Positions 1 to 8,935 of a DNA stretch of 64,000 nucleotides are shown in pieces. Source of the stretch: Aliishimia sp039978895 (GTDB lineage Bacteria > Pseudomonadota > Alphaproteobacteria > Rhodobacterales > Rhodobacteraceae); contig JBDWAL010000009.1 in the NCBI GenBank assembly GCA_039978895.1, positions 14,688 through 78,687 on the forward strand. Reading direction: 5' to 3'. The notes beneath the pieces are model-generated. The model did not search any database, had not been told where the DNA came from, and saw only the letters and a list, made by a program, of their open reading frames with translations. The stretch's first letter is position 1; the number at the start of each line of letters is the position of its first letter. The position numbers and the translations under genes were made by a program.

Positions 1-3000
1 GCGCGAATGTCATCATTGCCAAGACCGCCGCTGATTGTGTCGATGCCAAAGTTACCGAAGACAAGATCGTCGCCACCGCCGCCACTGACTGTATCAACCC
101 CAAGACCCGCTTGGATTTCATCGTCACCGCCACCGCCTTCGAGGATATCTGCGCCGCCAAGACCTACAAGAGTATCCGCGCCGAAACCACCAATGAGCGT
201 GTCATTGCCGCCAGACCCGATCACTTCATCCTCGCCGTTGCCGCCATCGAGCGTGTCGTTGCCCGCAAGGCCGATCAGCACGTCGTTGCCAAAGCCGCCT
301 GTGAGCACGTTGTCTCCGGCATCGCCGACCAAACGGTCGTCAAACGCTGTTCCGATGACGTTCTCAATGCTGACAAATGTATCGATGCCTTGGCCTGAGC
401 CCACATCTTCTGGCGCACGTGCCAAGAACACAGCCACCCGGCCGCCAGCATCAGCATAGGACACGGTGTCGATGCCATCACCGCCATCCAGCAAATCGTC
501 ACCAGCGCCGCCCGCCAATAGATCGTCGCCTGCTTCCCCGTAGATGGTGTCGTTGCCAAAGCCGCCGTCAACCGTATCTGCACCGTCGCCCGCATAGATC
601 AAATCAAACCCGGCTTCACCATGAATGATGTTGTTAAAGTTCCCACCGACTGCACGCAGTTCATTGTCGCCGTCATTACCGCGCAATTGCGCCCGGCTGC
701 CGACAGTCAGGTTCTCAAAACCAAGAATGGTGTCGAACACTGTCGTTGTTTCGGCTTCAAGGCGTTGATTCCCGGCCAACAAATCGAAGACCATGTTCAC
801 ACCATAAGACACGCCTGTGGCCACAAAGGTGTCGATCCCAGAGCCACCGAAATATGTGTCAACGATGTTGGATGGGCTGTTGTCGATCACAGTGTCATCA
901 CCGCCGCCGCCGCGAACAAGGTCTTGGCCACCACCACCGGTTAGGGTGTCATTGCCGTCACCGCCGCTTAGTGTGTTGGCACCAGATGTCCCAACCAGGA
1001 CGTCGTCAAACCCGGACCCGATGACTGTCTCGAAATTCGAGATTATGTCGCCTTGTGCATCACCTCCGCTGACAACGTTGGTCGCGAGGTTGACTGAAAC
1101 ACCTTCCGTTGAACTGAGGTAACGGACCGCATCGATGCCTGTACCGCCATCAAGCGTATCAGCACCATCGCCACCTTGAATGACATCGTCCCCGGCACCA
1201 CCGTCGAGATTATCATCGCCGCCGTTGCCTTCGATCCCGTCATTGATCGATGTGCCGACGATGGTTTCAGCGTCATCATCGCCAGTGAAAGTGATCGAAT
1301 CCGCTTCATCGGTGCCGTAGCCGCCACTGAAAGTCAGCCCGCTTGCATCAAAGAAGGTTGCCGCATCCATAATGAACTCGGTGTCGAACACGTCAAACGA
1401 GGAACTTGATCCAGCCCGTCCGCTTGCCGAAATTTCCGAAAGACCGGACGCAACGGCTTGCAGCACGTCCATCTGAATTGACAGACCGAACGCTTCAGAG
1501 CCGAATGTGCTAAAGGTCAATTCTTCGATGTCGGTGACTGTCGCCAAGCGCAGGTCGACCACTGTATCTGGCGCATCAAGAAAGAATGCAGCGACAAGAG
1601 TATCGTAGCCAGTCCCCCCATCAAATGTGTCGCCAGCTTCGAAATCGCTCAGGACCTCACCGATAATAAGTTGATCATCGCCGCCTTCCCCAAGCAACGT
1701 ATCAATGCCGCCCGACCCGATGAGATTGTCATTGCCAAGACCAGCGGCGATTGCGTTGTCCGCATCTGTGCCCGACAAATTATCGTCAAAATCTGTACCC
1801 ACAATGTTTTCAACATTGTTGAGTTGGACAGTATTTATCCCGTTGCGAAATGCTTGTGTCCCGTTGCTGAGAAACACAGCTTCGTTCCAATCTTGGAAGG
1901 AAATCGTGTCTATTCCATCGCCGCCTTCGACGAAATCATCGCCTGCTGACGCAAAGATTAGGTCATCGCCGCCGCCGGCAACAATGATGTTGCCAAAGGC
2001 ATTGCCTGCACCAACAAGCGACGAGCCAATGAAGGTCTCGGCATCGTTGTCGCCGCGCAAGACGACCCGATCGCCAGCCACGGAACCAAAGCCTTCTGTA
2101 AATGTCAGACTGGATACGTCCACACTGGTTAGATCTGAAAGGATCAGATCAAAAGCAAATGATGTAGCCCCAGTCATGGCGCGGTCTTCTACAGAGATTT
2201 CCGTGAAGCCAACATCGACGAATTGCTGTGCGCTGAACCGCCCAGTCAAAGAGCTTTGCTGATTGTCGATTCCAGAAAACGAGATTGCTTCAATATCAAC
2301 GATATTCGCATTTCGCATATCATAGATGAGTTCGTTAAATATCGTCGACACCGCTACAAAATTCAATTCGTCGGTGCCTGCGCCGCCATCATATGTGTCG
2401 CCAGCATCTTGATCGATGGGCAGACCCGTGACGATCAATTTGTCATTGCCACCTTCACCAAACAGCAAATCCACACCGTCCGAGCTGCGAAGAATATCCC
2501 CGCCATCCCCGCCACGCAGAATGTTATCTTGTGCATCGCCAGTCAGGAAATCCCCGAACACGGACCCTGTCACATTTTCAAAGCCGGAAATGATATCGCC
2601 GTCAGCATCGCCGCGAAACGCGGTGTTCGCTTCAAGATTAACCGACACGCCTTGTGTCACAGAGGCTGAAGCGTTTGCGTAGCTTAGCGTATCAATGCCC
2701 GCGCCGCCGTCCATTGTGTCGCCGCCCTCGCCGCCTTCAATGGTGTCATCGCCTGCGCCGCCGTCGATAATGTCATCGCCACCATTCCCATAGATGAAGT
2801 CATCTTGTGTTGAGCCTGTTATGGTCTCGGCGTCGGCATCCCCAATCAAGGTGACCCGGTCCCCGTCAACCGATCCATATTGAGAATCAAATATCAGCCC
2901 GCTCAGATCAGCTACGGTTAGAGTATCAAGAAAAAACTCGGCGTTAAACGCGCCTGTACCAGTGCGAAAGTGCACACCAATATTCGTGAGACCAGATGTG

Positions 3001-4451
3001 ATTGCTTGCTGCAAATTAGACTGCGCCGTGAGCATTTCAGACTGACCGGCATTGTTTTGAAAGGACAGCCTTTCAACGTCAACAATGGTCACGGGACGCA
3101 GGTCATATGTTCGATCCGTGGTGGAACTTGAAAGAACACCCAGTGAATCAAATCCAACACCGCCGTCAAAAATGTTGGCAGCGGTAAGCGTAAAGCTGGC
3201 TGGGCTGCCATTGAGTTCAAAGCGGTCATCGCCGCCGTCCCCGTACAATTCATCGCCACTACCGCCTGTTGCTATCAAAGCGTCATTGCCATCGCCGCCA
3301 TGCACGACAAAGCCACCAGCAGAATTGCCAAAAATAAGATCGTTAAAGGCAGAACCCAAAACGCTTTCGAAATTGACAAAACTGTCGCCAGTCCCATCGC
3401 CCCCACTTGCAGTATTTGCGATTAGGTTGACGATCACACGCTCACCAGAACCTGCATAGCTCAGCGTATCAATACCCGCGCCACCGTCTAAGATGTCAGC
3501 ACCTGCACCACCTTCAATGACGTTGTCGTCACTTGAGCCGGTCAAAGTATCGTCAAATGCGGAGCCGAGCAGGTTCTCGAAATTGCTGAATGTGTCGCCG
3601 TCCGCGTCGCCCAAAGACGAAGTGCCTGCACCAAGGTCAACGTTCACGGCTACGCTTGAGCCCGCATAGCTCAGCGTATCAACGCCAGTGCCGCCATCCA
3701 TTCTGTCCGCGCCTTCACCACCTTCGATGATGTCATCAAATTCGGCGCCGTAGATCACATCGTTGCCAGACCCACCATTGATGTCATCCGTGCCAAAATC
3801 TGCAAAATTGGACGCCACGTGGTTCGTGACCGAGACGTTAACCATGTAAGTCGCGCCAGCCGGGATCAAGCCATTGAAATCCCTGACTTGAAAGACGAAG
3901 GTTTCGGCGGCCCCATTGTTGACGAATGTTAAAAGCGAGTCTCGGCTCACGGTCCCTTCGGAGCCAAAGCCACCTGCACTGTTCGCTGAATCATCGTTAC
4001 TTGCAACGGACGTACCTGCCGAATTAAAAAGTTCGATAAGGCTATCAAACGATCCGTTCCCGCTATCGGAAAAGCCGTAGTCCAAATCAAGCGTGAGGGT
4101 TTCACCCGCACCAACCGTCACCGAAAAGAAGTCATTTGTCCCGTCGCTTTGACTTACAATCGATGTATAAGGGACAGTCGTTGCGTTTAAGACATCCGGG
4201 TTTTCCCGAATGCTCCAACGGCTGCCCAAATCAATATTTATGGCCGTCGCAAACGTGCTGTTCGTCCCGTCCGTGTCAACCCAAATGCCATCATGATCAC
4301 CAAAGATAACATCGTCGCCCCCGCCACCCGTAATAACCTGCGGGTTCGGGACAAGGCTGCCACCCGTAGAGTGTTGGGCAATAATAATGTCGTTGTCAGC
4401 AGTTCCGGTCAGCGGTGTTGAGCCATCAACTTGGGTAATAATCGTAGACAT
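1..4451 (-). CDS. giant RTX (hemolysin-type calcium-binding) repeat protein, partial
   Basis: The frame is open for 1483 codons from an ATG at 4451 and runs off the left edge, so the C-terminus and secretion signal are not visible. Residues about 1-65 contain a first glycine/aspartate-rich patch. Residues about 70-210 resemble a PPC-like beta domain (LDYGFSDSGNGSFDSLIELF). From about 217 to the edge the protein is dense RTX nonapeptides (GGxGxDxLx), such as GGEGADRMDGGTGVDTLSYA. The RTX blocks alternate with VNLxxNTAxGGDAxGD..FENxxGS segments and with three copies of a non-RTX module of about 95 residues. No Sec signal is visible, as expected for type I secretion. RTX repeats bind calcium and fold outside the cell. 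The likely role is a surface or secreted structural or adhesive protein; no enzymatic domain is visible in this part. Confidence 0.9.
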   Translation of the reverse strand, partial: MSTIITQVDGSTPLTGTADNDIIIAQHSTGGSLVPNPQVITGGGGDDVIFGDHDGIWVDTDGTNSTFATAINIDLGSRWSIRENPDVLNATTVPYTSIVSQSDGTNDFFSVTVGAGETLTLDLDYGFSDSGNGSFDSLIELFNSAGTSVASNDDSANSAGGFGSEGTVSRDSLLTFVNNGAAETFVFQVRDFNGLIPAGATYMVNVSVTNHVASNFADFGTDDINGGSGNDVIYGAEFDDIIEGGEGADRMDGGTGVDTLSYAGSSVAVNVDLGAGTSSLGDADGDTFSNFENLLGSAFDDTLTGSSDDNVIEGGAGADILDGGAGIDTLSYAGSGERVIVNLIANTASGGDGTGDSFVNFESVLGSAFNDLIFGNSAGGFVVHGGDGNDALIATGGSGDELYGDGGDDRFELNGSPASFTLTAANIFDGGVGFDSLGVLSSSTTDRTYDLRPVTIVDVERLSFQNNAGQSEMLTAQSNLQQAITSGLTNIGVHFRTGTGAFNAEFFLDTLTVADLSGLIFDSQYGSVDGDRVTLIGDADAETITGSTQDDFIYGNGGDDIIDGGAGDDTIEGGEGGDTMDGGAGIDTLSYANASASVTQGVSVNLEANTAFRGDADGDIISGFENVTGSVFGDFLTGDAQDNILRGGDGGDILRSSDGVDLLFGEGGNDKLIVTGLPIDQDAGDTYDGGAGTDELNFVAVSTIFNELIYDMRNANIVDIEAISFSGIDNQQSSLTGRFSAQQFVDVGFTEISVEDRAMTGATSFAFDLILSDLTSVDVSSLTFTEGFGSVAGDRVVLRGDNDAETFIGSSLVGAGNAFGNIIVAGGGDDLIFASAGDDFVEGGDGIDTISFQDWNEAVFLSNGTQAFRNGINTVQLNNVENIVGTDFDDNLSGTDADNAIAAGLGNDNLIGSGGIDTLLGEGGDDQLIIGEVLSDFEAGDTFDGGTGYDTLVAAFFLDAPDTVVDLRLATVTDIEELTFSTFGSEAFGLSIQMDVLQAVASGLSEISASGRAGSSSSFDVFDTEFIMDAATFFDASGLTFSGGYGTDEADSITFTGDDDAETIVGTSINDGIEGNGGDDNLDGGAGDDVIQGGDGADTLDGGTGIDAVRYLSSTEGVSVNLATNVVSGGDAQGDIISNFETVIGSGFDDVLVGTSGANTLSGGDGNDTLTGGGGQDLVRGGGGDDTVIDNSPSNIVDTYFGGSGIDTFVATGVSYGVNMVFDLLAGNQRLEAETTTVFDTILGFENLTVGSRAQLRGNDGDNELRAVGGNFNNIIHGEAGFDLIYAGDGADTVDGGFGNDTIYGEAGDDLLAGGAGDDLLDGGDGIDTVSYADAGGRVAVFLARAPEDVGSGQGIDTFVSIENVIGTAFDDRLVGDAGDNVLTGGFGNDVLIGLAGNDTLDGGNGEDEVIGSGGNDTLIGGFGADTLVGLGGADILEGGGGDDEIQAGLGVDTVSGGGGDDLVFGNFGIDTISGGLGNDDIR

Positions 4452-4995
4452 GTGGATCGTCCCTCAAACAGGTAAAAAAATATGTCCAATGCACCCCCTG
4501 CTGGGTACCTTGAAACTCGTTTGGACACGCAACACGGTCCGGGCTGAAAACATCATGAGGGGCGCGAAAATCCGAAACATTCGGATCTATCTTCTTTGAA
4601 ACAACGGCCCACCTAGGCCTTAAAACCTTAACTAAATTATTGGGTGCAAACCGTCATCAAACCACAAGACGCAACGTCCAAGGTTCAATTACCCTTCTAG
4701 CACCAAATCCCCCAAGTCTCCCTGTGGTACATAAATCTAAGCACCACACAGAATGGGTGGCGCGACGTACTTTCAAAGTCAATCTATTTTAGACCCCCAA
4801 ACGCCCTAACGAGCCCAATGCGCATACCTGTGGTTGCAAGCTTGCATTTTTATTTTGCAAAACGGAAAATGGCCTCCCGCATAGGTAGTTACCCCGCGCT
4901 GCAAAACCTGATCTAGTATCTCGGTTGCATCGTGTTCGTATATTTTGAGGCAGCAAGCTTCGCAGATCTAATAATGCCGAGTATGCGTTTCCAGC
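4452..4995. other. intergenic region upstream of the RTX gene
   Basis: About 540 bases between the RTX start and the end of the formate/nitrite channel gene. It should hold the RTX promoter. I see no convincing ORF, RNA gene or strong hairpin; it is AT-richer than the flanking genes. Confidence 0.5.
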
Positions 4996-5790
4996 CTAGC
5001 CCTTGCTGGGATCACCCCAGAGCGGACGCCCCGCCGCCAGCCAATAACCAGCCCCCATTATCCCCGCACCCGCGATGACATTTCCTATCGTAACAAAGGT
5101 CAAATTGTATAACGCGCCAACAATTGTGACACCTTCACCATGGTCTGATAAAAGAGCGACGCTGAAGATCGTCATGTTTGCCACAGAATGCTCAAACCCT
5201 GTCGCGATAAACGCGAAAAGGCAAAACCAAATCAGCGCTATTTTGGCCATATCCGACTGCGTTCGCGCCGCCATCCAAATTGCGAGGCACACCAACCAAT
5301 TGCACAAAATGCCCCTCAAAATCAGTGATACCGCACCGCCGGTAATTTTCTTTTCCGCGACCGTGTGAAGAAGGCTGGTTGAGTCCGAATTTAGGATCGC
5401 GCCGCCGCCGCCAAAGACAAACAATGTGCCCAAACAAACCGCGCCAACCAAGTTCCCCGCCCAACTTGCGCCCCAACAAATCACCAAATCCGAGAGGTTA
5501 GTCCGGCCCGTCAAAAGACCATGCGTCATGAACATCGTATGCCCGGTGAAAAGCTCACACCCCGCGAAAATCACCAACATCAGCGCGAGCCCAAAACTTG
5601 CCCCCATCACAATGGGACGTATTGAGGCATCCACCCCCTGACCAACTGAGAAGATCAACAAAATACCCAGCCCAACATAGGCCCCGGCCATCGCCGCCAA
5701 GATCCCGAATGCAAGCGGATCACGACGCAAATGTGCCGCCTTGTCTTCAGCCGCTTTTGCAAAGATGTCGATTGTGGCTGAATAGCTCAT
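4996..5790 (-). CDS. formate/nitrite transporter family (FNT) channel
   Basis: A 264-residue membrane protein of the FocA/NirC family, which moves formate or nitrite across the inner membrane as a pentameric channel. There are about six hydrophobic segments and the family signature GFEHSVANM near residue 195, plus the N-terminal FNT-like stretch AYVGLGILLIFSVG. I chose the ATG at 5790 (MSYSATIDIF) because AAGAAGG lies about 10 bases before it. An in-frame start at 5832 exists but would lie inside the hairpin at 5823-5856. The family is clear; the substrate (nitrite or formate) cannot be read from the sequence. No nitrite or formate enzyme lies beside it. Confidence 0.9.
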   Translation of the reverse strand: MSYSATIDIFAKAAEDKAAHLRRDPLAFGILAAMAGAYVGLGILLIFSVGQGVDASIRPIVMGASFGLALMLVIFAGCELFTGHTMFMTHGLLTGRTNLSDLVICWGASWAGNLVGAVCLGTLFVFGGGGAILNSDSTSLLHTVAEKKITGGAVSLILRGILCNWLVCLAIWMAARTQSDMAKIALIWFCLFAFIATGFEHSVANMTIFSVALLSDHGEGVTIVGALYNLTFVTIGNVIAGAGIMGAGYWLAAGRPLWGDPSKG

Positions 5791-5822
5791 TGAACGATGC
5801 CTTCTTGATCCGTTGATCGTCA

Positions 5823-5856
5823 CGAGGGGCAATCTTTAGGTGATGATTGCCCCTCG
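5823..5856 (-). terminator. hairpin downstream of the semialdehyde dehydrogenase gene
   Basis: Perfect 12-bp inverted repeat (CGAGGGGCAATC and its complement, 5823-5834 and 5845-5856) with a 10-base loop, in the short gap after the stop at 5885. There is no strong T tract, so termination is inferred from position and stem strength. Confidence 0.6.
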
Positions 5857-5884
5857 CGCGTTTCAGCCTGAATAGGCGTCAGTG

Positions 5885-7387
5885 CTAGACGTCCTTACCG
5901 CCCGTGAAATTGAATTCCGCACCAGAACGGATGCCGGAGGGCCAGCGTGTCGTCATGGTTTTCAGGCGCGTATAAAACCGAACGCCTTCCATGCCATGGA
6001 TGTGATGATCGCCGAACAATGAGCGCTTCCAGCCACCAAACGAATGATACGCAACCGGCACAGGAATAGGTACGTTCACCCCGACCATCCCAATTTTGGC
6101 ACGCGCCCAGAAATCGCGGGCAGCGTCGCCGTCTCGGGTAAAAATTGCCGTACCATTCCCATATTCGTGGTCGTTCACCATCGTGACGGCCTCTTCATAG
6201 GTTTCGGCGCGCGCGACGCTCAGAACTGGGCCAAAAATCTCATCTTGGTAGATCGACATATCCGTGGTGACGCGGTCAAACAAACAGCCGCCAATGAAGT
6301 AACCATCCTCATATCCTTGCAGCGCAATACCCCGGCCATCGACAACAAGTTCCGCACCCTTTTCGACACCTTGGGCGATGTAATCATTGATTTTATCAAA
6401 GCTTTGCTTGCTGATGACAGGCCCGAGTTCCGCCTCTGGGTCGGTGTAGGGTGCAACTTTGAGCGCACGTATGCGCGGCGTCAGGGCCTCGACAAGGCGG
6501 TCGGCGGTTTCGTCCCCCACGGGAACCGCGACAGAAATCGCCATGCAACGTTCCCCCGCCGACCCATAAGCCGAGCCAATCAGCGCATCTACAACCTGAT
6601 CCATATCCGCATCGGGCATCACAACAAGATGGTTCTTGGCCCCGCACAAGGCTTGGACACGTTTACCGTTCCCTGTGCCGCGTCCGTAAATATATTGCCC
6701 AATAGCTGTGGACCCAACAAAACTGATCGCCTCGACAGTCGGATGATCTAGCAACGCATCAACGGCTTCCTTGTCGCCATTCACCACATTGAACACGCCT
6801 TCGGGCAGACCTGCCTCAGCGAACAATTCTGCAATTCGCATCACGACGCTTGGGTCTTTTTCTGACGGCTTCAGGATAAAGGTGTTCCCACAAGCAATGG
6901 CCACCGGGTACATCCACAACGGCACCATCGCTGGAAAGTTGAATGGGGTAATTCCTGCGACAACCCCAACAGGCTGACGCACAGAGAAGCTATCGACGTT
7001 GGATGCCACCGCCTCTGAATATTCGCCCTTTAGCAGTTGCGGGATACCACAAACGAATTCAACCACTTCAATACCACGAGCGATTTCACCTTTCGCGTCG
7101 GGCAGTGTCTTGCCGTGCTCCGCCGAAAGGAGTTCGGCCAATTCATCAGTGTTTCGCTTCAATAGATCGCGAAACTCGAACATCACCAAAGCGCGTTTAG
7201 CTGGCGGAGTTGCGGCCCAAGAAGGCAAAGCCTTGGCGGCGGCCTGAACAATGGTTTCAACGTCCTGCGCGGATGCCAAACTGACAGAGCCCGTCACTGC
7301 ACCTGTCGCCGGGTTGATGATATCAGACGTTCTTGTGCTGGTTCCAGCCCAGCTAGAATTGTTTACGAAATGAGGAGTGATAGACAT
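5885..7387 (-). CDS. mmsA: CoA-acylating methylmalonate-semialdehyde dehydrogenase (MmsA/IolA type)
   Basis: Full length (500 residues) aldehyde dehydrogenase of the MmsA/IolA subgroup. This group oxidises malonate- or methylmalonate-semialdehyde with NAD and CoA to acetyl- or propionyl-CoA. Visible features: the N-terminal INPATG segment, the cofactor region TPFNFPAMVPLWMYPVA, the SFVGSTAIG turn, and GSAGERCMA with the catalytic cysteine. The GAKNHLVVMPDAD stretch is typical of MmsA rather than of ketoglutarate-semialdehyde dehydrogenases. It is the last gene of the TRAP-cupin-DapA run on the minus strand, 75 bases after the lyase gene, and probably handles an aldehyde produced by that pathway. 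The enzyme class is firm; the physiological substrate in this operon is not. Confidence 0.92.
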   Translation of the reverse strand: MSITPHFVNNSSWAGTSTRTSDIINPATGAVTGSVSLASAQDVETIVQAAAKALPSWAATPPAKRALVMFEFRDLLKRNTDELAELLSAEHGKTLPDAKGEIARGIEVVEFVCGIPQLLKGEYSEAVASNVDSFSVRQPVGVVAGITPFNFPAMVPLWMYPVAIACGNTFILKPSEKDPSVVMRIAELFAEAGLPEGVFNVVNGDKEAVDALLDHPTVEAISFVGSTAIGQYIYGRGTGNGKRVQALCGAKNHLVVMPDADMDQVVDALIGSAYGSAGERCMAISVAVPVGDETADRLVEALTPRIRALKVAPYTDPEAELGPVISKQSFDKINDYIAQGVEKGAELVVDGRGIALQGYEDGYFIGGCLFDRVTTDMSIYQDEIFGPVLSVARAETYEEAVTMVNDHEYGNGTAIFTRDGDAARDFWARAKIGMVGVNVPIPVPVAYHSFGGWKRSLFGDHHIHGMEGVRFYTRLKTMTTRWPSGIRSGAEFNFTGGKDV

Positions 7388-7462
7388 AAGTGTTTCTCCG
7401 TCGGAGTTGGGTCCGATCGTTTTGGCCGTGTTGCGAATAGGCGATTACAACCGGATCGAAGT

Positions 7463-8359
7463 TTAAATGTATTCGAGATCGGTCATGAGCATCTTGAGTT
7501 GCGTGGATTGCAAAACCGTCAAGCTCGGCAGGGGCGCGCGGGGGCGGCCAAGGTTTAAATCAGTCCAAGCGGACATGGCCCGGATGCATTGCGGGACACC
7601 GTAGTATTTGAAGAAGGTGAAGAGCGGTTCCATCTTTTTATAGAGCAAGTTGCCTTCCGGATTTTTGTCACGCAACAACTGGTGCAATTGAACCATGTCT
7701 TGGGCGAACATCGGGTGGAATGCGGCCTCCCAACCGATGGCACCGTATCCGTAACTTTCGCGCGCGACGAAATGAAGACCCGTGTAAAAGGAAAAACGAT
7801 CACCTGTTAACGCTTTGATATCGCGGACCCTATGTGGATCACCGGTCGCATCTTTAACGGAATCGATCCCCTCTACCAGCGCCAATTCCGCAATCATTTC
7901 TGGGCGCATGTCGTATTTTGTCGTACGTGGAATATTGTACAGTCGGATCGGAATATCCACGCTTTCGGCCACTTCTTTGTAGTGACGCACCACGTCAGGC
8001 AAACGAATGTCAGGCAGGTATGTCTGCATTTCTAACATAAGGGTCGCGGCCCCAGCTCTTTGGGCGTGATCCGCCCAATGCATGACTTGTCGCGTTGAAA
8101 TATCGCCGACCGCTACATTCACAGGAAGACGTCCGCCATTTGTCCGGCACACCGTTTTAACGACTTCGAAACGTTCCGACTGAGTAAGATAGACACCTTC
8201 AGTTGTGCTGGCCACGCACGTTAAACCGTCTGCGCCACTGTTGATGATCGCTTCTGTATATCGTTCCAATGTAGCGTAATCCACATTCCCTGCGGGATCA
8301 AACGGCGTAATCAGGTAGCAATAAAGCCCACCTTTTCGGCCAACCGTTTCAATAGTCAA
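7463..8359 (-). CDS. DapA-family (dihydrodipicolinate synthase / N-acetylneuraminate lyase) aldolase or dehydratase
   Basis: A 298-residue TIM-barrel class I aldolase. The family motifs are present: ASTTEG in place of GxTGE near residue 50, LYNIPRTT with the catalytic tyrosine near 140, and SVKDATGD with the Schiff-base lysine near 168. The family includes dihydrodipicolinate synthase and catabolic enzymes acting on 2-keto-3-deoxy sugars, deoxyglucarate and hydroxyproline-derived compounds. Location in a catabolic operon with a TRAP importer and a semialdehyde dehydrogenase argues for a catabolic lyase or dehydratase rather than lysine synthesis. The exact substrate is not readable. An imperfect hairpin built on GGGATGCAT (8377-8385 and 8406-8414) lies in the gap to the upstream cupin gene. 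Confidence 0.85.
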   Translation of the reverse strand: MTIETVGRKGGLYCYLITPFDPAGNVDYATLERYTEAIINSGADGLTCVASTTEGVYLTQSERFEVVKTVCRTNGGRLPVNVAVGDISTRQVMHWADHAQRAGAATLMLEMQTYLPDIRLPDVVRHYKEVAESVDIPIRLYNIPRTTKYDMRPEMIAELALVEGIDSVKDATGDPHRVRDIKALTGDRFSFYTGLHFVARESYGYGAIGWEAAFHPMFAQDMVQLHQLLRDKNPEGNLLYKKMEPLFTFFKYYGVPQCIRAMSAWTDLNLGRPRAPLPSLTVLQSTQLKMLMTDLEYI

Positions 8360-8427
8360 AAGTCTCTCCTTTTTGAGGGATGCATAGCCCTGCGAGGAGG
8401 GTGCAATGCATCCCTGCCCCGTTGCTT

Positions 8428-8853
8428 TTAGTTCGCCGGGAATTTGTCACGATCAGAGCCGATCTCGACGGTTTCACCTGTTTCAGAGAACGTACGGTTC
8501 ACATTGGCGCTGCCATAAATGACCATCGCGATAACGGGTTCATCGGTGTCGTTGATCAACTCGTGCTGAACACCCGGAGAGATGAATGTTGAATCGTATT
8601 TGCTGCAAAACACCTCTTTGTCCCCATCCAAAACAATCCGCATTGTTCCTTCGAGCACTGTCACTTGCTCCTCTGCGTTGTGGATGTGGGGAGGGACAGC
8701 TGTCTTGGCTGGCATAACCGTAATGCCGGAATGAAGCGACCGAGCCCCGATTTCCTTGCTTGCGATGGGTTGGTTTACAATGCCAATTCCCCGAGCGACC
8801 TGTGGCAGATCAGCGTATTTCAAATGGTTGATCGTCTTGTTCGTAGTGGCCAT
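8428..8853 (-). CDS. cupin-domain protein
   Basis: A 141-residue single-domain cupin. The metal-binding region PPHIHNAEEQVTVLEGTMRI shows the HxH-x(4)-E type motif near residues 55-75, followed by the second cupin strand around SPGVQHELIN with a further histidine. Such small cupins are often isomerases, dioxygenase-like enzymes or sugar-binding proteins. It sits between the TRAP permease and DapA-type genes on the same strand, so it probably processes the imported compound, for example by isomerisation. A specific reaction cannot be assigned. Confidence 0.8.
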   Translation of the reverse strand: MATTNKTINHLKYADLPQVARGIGIVNQPIASKEIGARSLHSGITVMPAKTAVPPHIHNAEEQVTVLEGTMRIVLDGDKEVFCSKYDSTFISPGVQHELINDTDEPVIAMVIYGSANVNRTFSETGETVEIGSDRDKFPAN

Positions 8854-8935
8854 TGGAGTTCTCCTTTAGTGGCATCTAAATTTATGATGAGTGCAGTCTA
8901 AAAGACTGATTTTTTCGCGGGTTTCGGCGTTCGAT

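Noticed and set aside
1..3460. Many long plus-strand open frames rich in Ser/Pro or Ala/Val opposite the RTX gene
   Set aside because: They are antisense shadows of the RTX nonapeptide repeats; the minus-strand frame gives clear family motifs throughout.
1..4451. Regular repeats that might be mistaken for a CRISPR array
   Set aside because: The repeats are coding, divergent at third positions and in register with a protein frame; no uniform direct repeats with unique spacers exist.
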